From: Variovorax sp. 679 | Lineage (GTDB): Bacteria; Pseudomonadota; Gammaproteobacteria; Burkholderiales; Burkholderiaceae_C | Reading direction: 5' to 3' | Length of the DNA stretch: 64,000 bases | Assembly (NCBI RefSeq): GCF_003952185.1 | Contig: NZ_RXFS01000003.1 | Span: 615,659 to 679,658 of the forward strand | Part shown: positions 60,803-64,000 of the stretch, piece by piece | Numbering within the stretch: position 1 is the stretch's first letter | Layout: each line of letters starts with the position of its first letter | Position numbers and translations under genes: made by a program | Notes under the pieces: generated by a model | Databases searched by the model: none | Seen by the model: the letters and a program-made list of their open reading frames with translations, nothing else | What the model was told of the DNA's origin: nothing

Positions 60803-63800
60803 TCAGGCCAGCACGAGCTGATGGTTGGCGAGCAGCGTCGCGAGATCGGTGGTCACGCCGTTGAGCGTGACCAGCGGCGTTGCCGAATAGGCATTGCCCG
60901 ATCCGTCGCGATCGATGCTCAGCATGGTGTTGCCGCCGCTGACCGTCGTGCTGAGGTACTCGCTGATGGAATCGCCCGCGTCGATGGTGGCAACGCCCTC
61001 GATGTAGCGCGCAGCGCCATCCGCATCGGCCATGTAGCCGACGAGCAACTCCTTCAGGTCGATGCGGTTCGCATCGGCCGTTCCCTCGAAGTCGCCGACC
61101 GTGAACAGATCGAGCGCATCCACGTCGTTGCCACCGGTGGCGTGATCGGCAGCGAGCAACTTGTAGAGCACCGTGTCCTTGGCACCGAGCGGGCTGATGA
61201 AGATCGCACCGTCAGCGTCGGGCTCCGCATCATTTGTTCGAAGCGCGGCCGTCATGTCGACGCTCACACCTGCCTGGACCCACAGAGACGCAGCGCCATC
61301 CTCCTTGTTGGAGTAGACGTTGTACTTCTCCCCACGCCAGACTTGCGACCCGGCCAGGGACCATGAGTCTTCGAGCACCACGCGGTCCGTTCTGCCGCCC
61401 AGGACGACGAGGGTATCGGTCGTGCCCGATGCGCCCAGCACGTCGCTCAGCGAAAGCTTCAGGGTGTTGGCGTTCTTGTCACCGAGGTGGATGGTCTCGA
61501 TGTTCTTCACCTTGGCGGCAACGTCGCTGAAGTTGAGGTTCTGCGTGGAATCCCAGATCAGCGTGTCGTTGCCGGCACCACCATCGACCGACGTGAAGCT
61601 GGTGTCCTTGATGATGATGTAGTCGTTTCCGCCACCGGCGTTCAAAACGCTCGCGCCCTTGCGGCCGTCGAGCGTGTTGACGGCGTCGTTACCGTTCAGC
61701 GTACCGCCGCCGTCGATGTAGCTGGCCGTTACCGGGTAGGTCTTGGTATCGCCCGAGCCCCGGATCGATCCATCGGCATTCACGACGATGGACTGGATGG
61801 TTCCTCCGTGTACATACGGAGGGTTGACCGCAAGATCCGAACTAGCGCCGTCAAGCGTTTTCACCCAGGTCACCACGTAGCCGCCATCCGGCAACTCGGT
61901 CACGCGGGGCATCATGTCGACTGCCGATGCGCCATTGACCGAGATCAAGGTCTCGCCGCCAAGCTTGTTGCCGGCTGCATCGAACGTCTGTCCATAGACC
62001 TCCGACGTGTACCTGCTGGTGAATTTGCTCCACACCACCACATAGCCGCCGTGAGCAAGTGCTGCGGCTCCGAAGTGAACGCTGAAGTTCCAGAAGTCCA
62101 CGCCGTTGGCACCATTGGTCGTAGTGTTGACCCGCACCTCCTGCGTGTCTTTGGCAACGATCGATTGGGTAGCCTCGTCCCACGCGAGGCGCTTTGCGTA
62201 GACGTCGAAATTGTCCGACGTCGATCTGTCCACGGGAAAAGGGGAGTAGGCGGTGTGATCGGAGAGCCAGACAGCAACGAGCCCGCCCTCCTTGAGCCGC
62301 AGCACCTGGGCGCCCATCTGCGTACCAACCCACTCGGAGTTCACCCTGATTTCCGCACCAACTGCTCTCCCCGTGCCAAAGTCGTACACCTGCGCAAACA
62401 TGTTGCTGGTGGCTAGTCCTGGTGTGTTCTGGTACTTCTGGCTCGTGTAGAGCATTACGTACTTGCTGTCGCTCACCGCAACCGCCGCCATGCCCGTGGT
62501 CGCATAGCCATCGGACAGGTCATAGCCGGGCAATCGATGGAGGTCCATTGAAAAACCGTTTGTCCGGCCGTCGGAGGTCAGCGCCATGCTGTTCTTGTCG
62601 ATGGCCGTGCCGTCGGCGTTGTACCGAATCTGGTAAATGTCGAATGAGTACGCACCACCCATAGCGTAGAGCAGCACGTGCCGGCCATCCGGCATGTCGA
62701 CATAGACGGGCGCCGCGATCGTATTTTGATCCCACTGCGTTCTGTTGGTCAGTCCTTGCACTGGCCGGCGTTCTACCAGCTTGCCGTCGGCATCGAAGTT
62801 CGCGATGTATACCAGCTTGCTGTTTTCTCCGGACTTGACTACGGAAGCAGGCGAAAAAGTAGCGTAGAAAACGCCGAACGATCCGTCGGACTTGAATGCA
62901 ACGTCGTACTGCCCGACATTCTTCATGCCTACGTGGAACGAATACGCCTCTCGGACGCCAGCTTCGGCCGCGATCGCAACTTGAGCGCCGATCGGCGTAC
63001 CCTGCTGCGAAAATTTCTGTGCATACAGGTTGAAGGAGACGTACGGGCCCGTGAATACATTGTTTTCCGGTGCTGCGTAGAAGATCCAATAGCTTCCGTC
63101 CGCAAGAGCGTAGGTCCTCGGCACTACATGGCCCTTGTCGTCCGTTGCTTTGTGGATCACAGGCTGAACGATCTCGAACTTTTCTTGACCGGACTCCTGC
63201 CCGCCCGAGCCGTCGGCAACACCAACGTAGGCCTTCACGGTGTAGGAGCCGTTCGCCAGATGGGTCGAGCCCCATGCCTCGGGAGAAATCGACCAGCTGC
63301 CAAGGCCGGCGTCCATCTTCACGCCGCTCGCGCTGCTGCTGCTGCTGAACTTCTTCACGACATTGCCGCTGCTGTCGGCCACCTCGACGAACATCGTCTC
63401 GCCGGTCCCGATCTTGCCGCGGCCGATCAGGGCGGGCTGCGTTTCAGCCATGTAGTCATAGCTCTGTGAGCGGATCACGCTCGCATCGCGATAGACCGTG
63501 ATCTTCGAATCGCTGCCGGCACTCTTGGCATTGCCCGCCTGGTCGACGATTCGGGCATCGATGCTCAGGACCGCATCCGAAGCGCCGTCCTTGTTGATCG
63601 GTTGTGAATCCGGAATGGCCAGCGACCAGGTCGATCCCGTCACCTTCAAGGCGGCGTCGACCCCTTGCTTGTACGTCACGCCATTGCAAGTCACCCACAC
63701 GCTTTCATCCGCCTTCAAGCCGGAAACATTGCCGGTGATCGTGGGCGTGGTGTCGGCCGTGCTCAGGGCATTGACGGTGATGTTGCCAGTTGGCGGCGTC

Positions 63801-64000
63801 GTGTCGATGGTCACCGTCTGCGCCTTTGCGGCCCCGAGGTTGCCCGCGGTATCGACGACACGAATTTCGTAGTTGTGCTTTCCTTCTTTCAGGTTCTCGC
63901 TGGTGGTGTGGCTCCATGCCGTGCCGGTGACGGCCAGATCGCTCCAGGCCCCGCTGTCAAGGCGGATCTGTGCCTTTTCGTTGCCGTCAAGCGCCCTGCT
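60803..64000 (-). CDS. Giant type I-secreted surface protein (Ig-like and RTX repeats), C-terminal part
   Basis: The frame stays open to the right edge, so at least 1,065 residues are visible and the N-terminus is missing. From the edge inwards there are bacterial Ig-like repeats (TAGNLGAAKAQTVTIDTTPP, then TGNITVNALSTADTTPTITG), a region of propeller-like blades with the phrase GGYVVxW (for example LPDGGYVVTWVK), RTX-type calcium motifs (NAGGGNDYIIIK, DGGAGNDTLIW) and a C-terminal secretion signal of the VCA0849 type (DLKELLVGY, YLSTTVSGGNTMLSIDRDG, LNGVTTDLATLLANHQLVLA). This is a BapA/LapA-like adhesin or a large exported enzyme carrier. The export genes follow directly. The apparent start at 63814 is an internal Val codon. 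Confidence 0.9.
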   Translation of the reverse strand, partial: SRALDGNEKAQIRLDSGAWSDLAVTGTAWSHTTSENLKEGKHNYEIRVVDTAGNLGAAKAQTVTIDTTPPTGNITVNALSTADTTPTITGNVSGLKADESVWVTCNGVTYKQGVDAALKVTGSTWSLAIPDSQPINKDGASDAVLSIDARIVDQAGNAKSAGSDSKITVYRDASVIRSQSYDYMAETQPALIGRGKIGTGETMFVEVADSSGNVVKKFSSSSSASGVKMDAGLGSWSISPEAWGSTHLANGSYTVKAYVGVADGSGGQESGQEKFEIVQPVIHKATDDKGHVVPRTYALADGSYWIFYAAPENNVFTGPYVSFNLYAQKFSQQGTPIGAQVAIAAEAGVREAYSFHVGMKNVGQYDVAFKSDGSFGVFYATFSPASVVKSGENSKLVYIANFDADGKLVERRPVQGLTNRTQWDQNTIAAPVYVDMPDGRHVLLYAMGGAYSFDIYQIRYNADGTAIDKNSMALTSDGRTNGFSMDLHRLPGYDLSDGYATTGMAAVAVSDSKYVMLYTSQKYQNTPGLATSNMFAQVYDFGTGRAVGAEIRVNSEWVGTQMGAQVLRLKEGGLVAVWLSDHTAYSPFPVDRSTSDNFDVYAKRLAWDEATQSIVAKDTQEVRVNTTTNGANGVDFWNFSVHFGAAALAHGGYVVVWSKFTSRYTSEVYGQTFDAAGNKLGGETLISVNGASAVDMMPRVTELPDGGYVVTWVKTLDGASSDLAVNPPYVHGGTIQSIVVNADGSIRGSGDTKTYPVTASYIDGGGTLNGNDAVNTLDGRKGASVLNAGGGNDYIIIKDTSFTSVDGGAGNDTLIWDSTQNLNFSDVAAKVKNIETIHLGDKNANTLKLSLSDVLGASGTTDTLVVLGGRTDRVVLEDSWSLAGSQVWRGEKYNVYSNKEDGAASLWVQAGVSVDMTAALRTNDAEPDADGAIFISPLGAKDTVLYKLLAADHATGGNDVDALDLFTVGDFEGTADANRIDLKELLVGYMADADGAARYIEGVATIDAGDSISEYLSTTVSGGNTMLSIDRDGSGNAYSATPLVTLNGVTTDLATLLANHQLVLA

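Noticed and set aside
63456..63814. A gene start for the giant secreted protein at 63814
   Set aside because: That codon is an internal GTG in an Ig-like repeat; the frame continues without a stop to the edge of the window.
1..64000. Prophage, IS element, integron, CRISPR array, tRNA or rRNA gene
   Set aside because: I found no transposase, integrase, phage structural gene, regular short direct-repeat array, tRNA cloverleaf or rRNA sequence on either strand by eye.

Overview
The window is GC-rich, densely coded DNA from a betaproteobacterium of the order Burkholderiales, most likely family Comamonadaceae and close to Variovorax. The signs are very high G/C at third codon positions, an orphan Bug-type (TctC) binding protein, many LysR regulators, a hemE-priA neighbourhood, a LiuR-type MerR regulator with its palindromic operator, and an extragenic repeat of a kind I associate with this family. 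The species call is inference. I see no tRNA, rRNA, IS element, prophage or CRISPR array.

Layout. 1-2.8 kb: a leftward liuR-can-aceK operon, with an MBL-fold hydrolase diverging across a perfect 20-bp palindrome. 2.8-10.8 kb: ordinary chromosomal genes (LRR-kinase, pseudouridine synthase, SDR, LysR/alcohol dehydrogenase pair, acetyltransferase, sorbosone-dehydrogenase-like lipoprotein, AlaX-type tRNA editing protein). 10.8-13.9 kb: a thiol-redox pair (DsbD-like protein and an exported redoxin). 13.9-25.3 kb: methyltransferase, MFS carboxylate transporter, TPM-domain protein, exported hydrolase, three LysR/AraC regulators, and a Bug protein paired with a beta-propeller protein. 25.3-35.3 kb: a ten-gene leftward operon joining alcohol/aldehyde oxidation enzymes (GMC oxidoreductase, SDR, MoaF-like, NTF2-like, ALDH) to a complete branched-chain-type ABC importer. 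35.4-46.1 kb: housekeeping genes (hemE, priA, rep, pldA, nadE) with an AT-rich island carrying two consensus DnaA boxes between hemE and priA.

46.4-52.1 kb: a rightward operon of porin, lipoprotein cytochrome c, twin-arginine FAD lactone oxidase, twin-arginine PLP enzyme and aldehyde dehydrogenase, followed by a convergent TetR gene. It looks like an envelope oxidation pathway of unknown substrate.

52.9-64.0 kb: a leftward type I secretion locus made of a very large Ig/RTX-type surface protein (its N-terminus lies beyond the window), a flavin-dependent halogenase homologue, TolC, a LapB-like ABC exporter, an HlyD-type adaptor and a TPR/glycosyltransferase-like protein. The halogenase homologue is translationally coupled to tolC. 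It keeps the FAD and WxWxIP motifs but has Asn where tryptophan halogenases have the catalytic Lys. This secretion locus and the exported oxidation operon are the two most promising places for undescribed biology.
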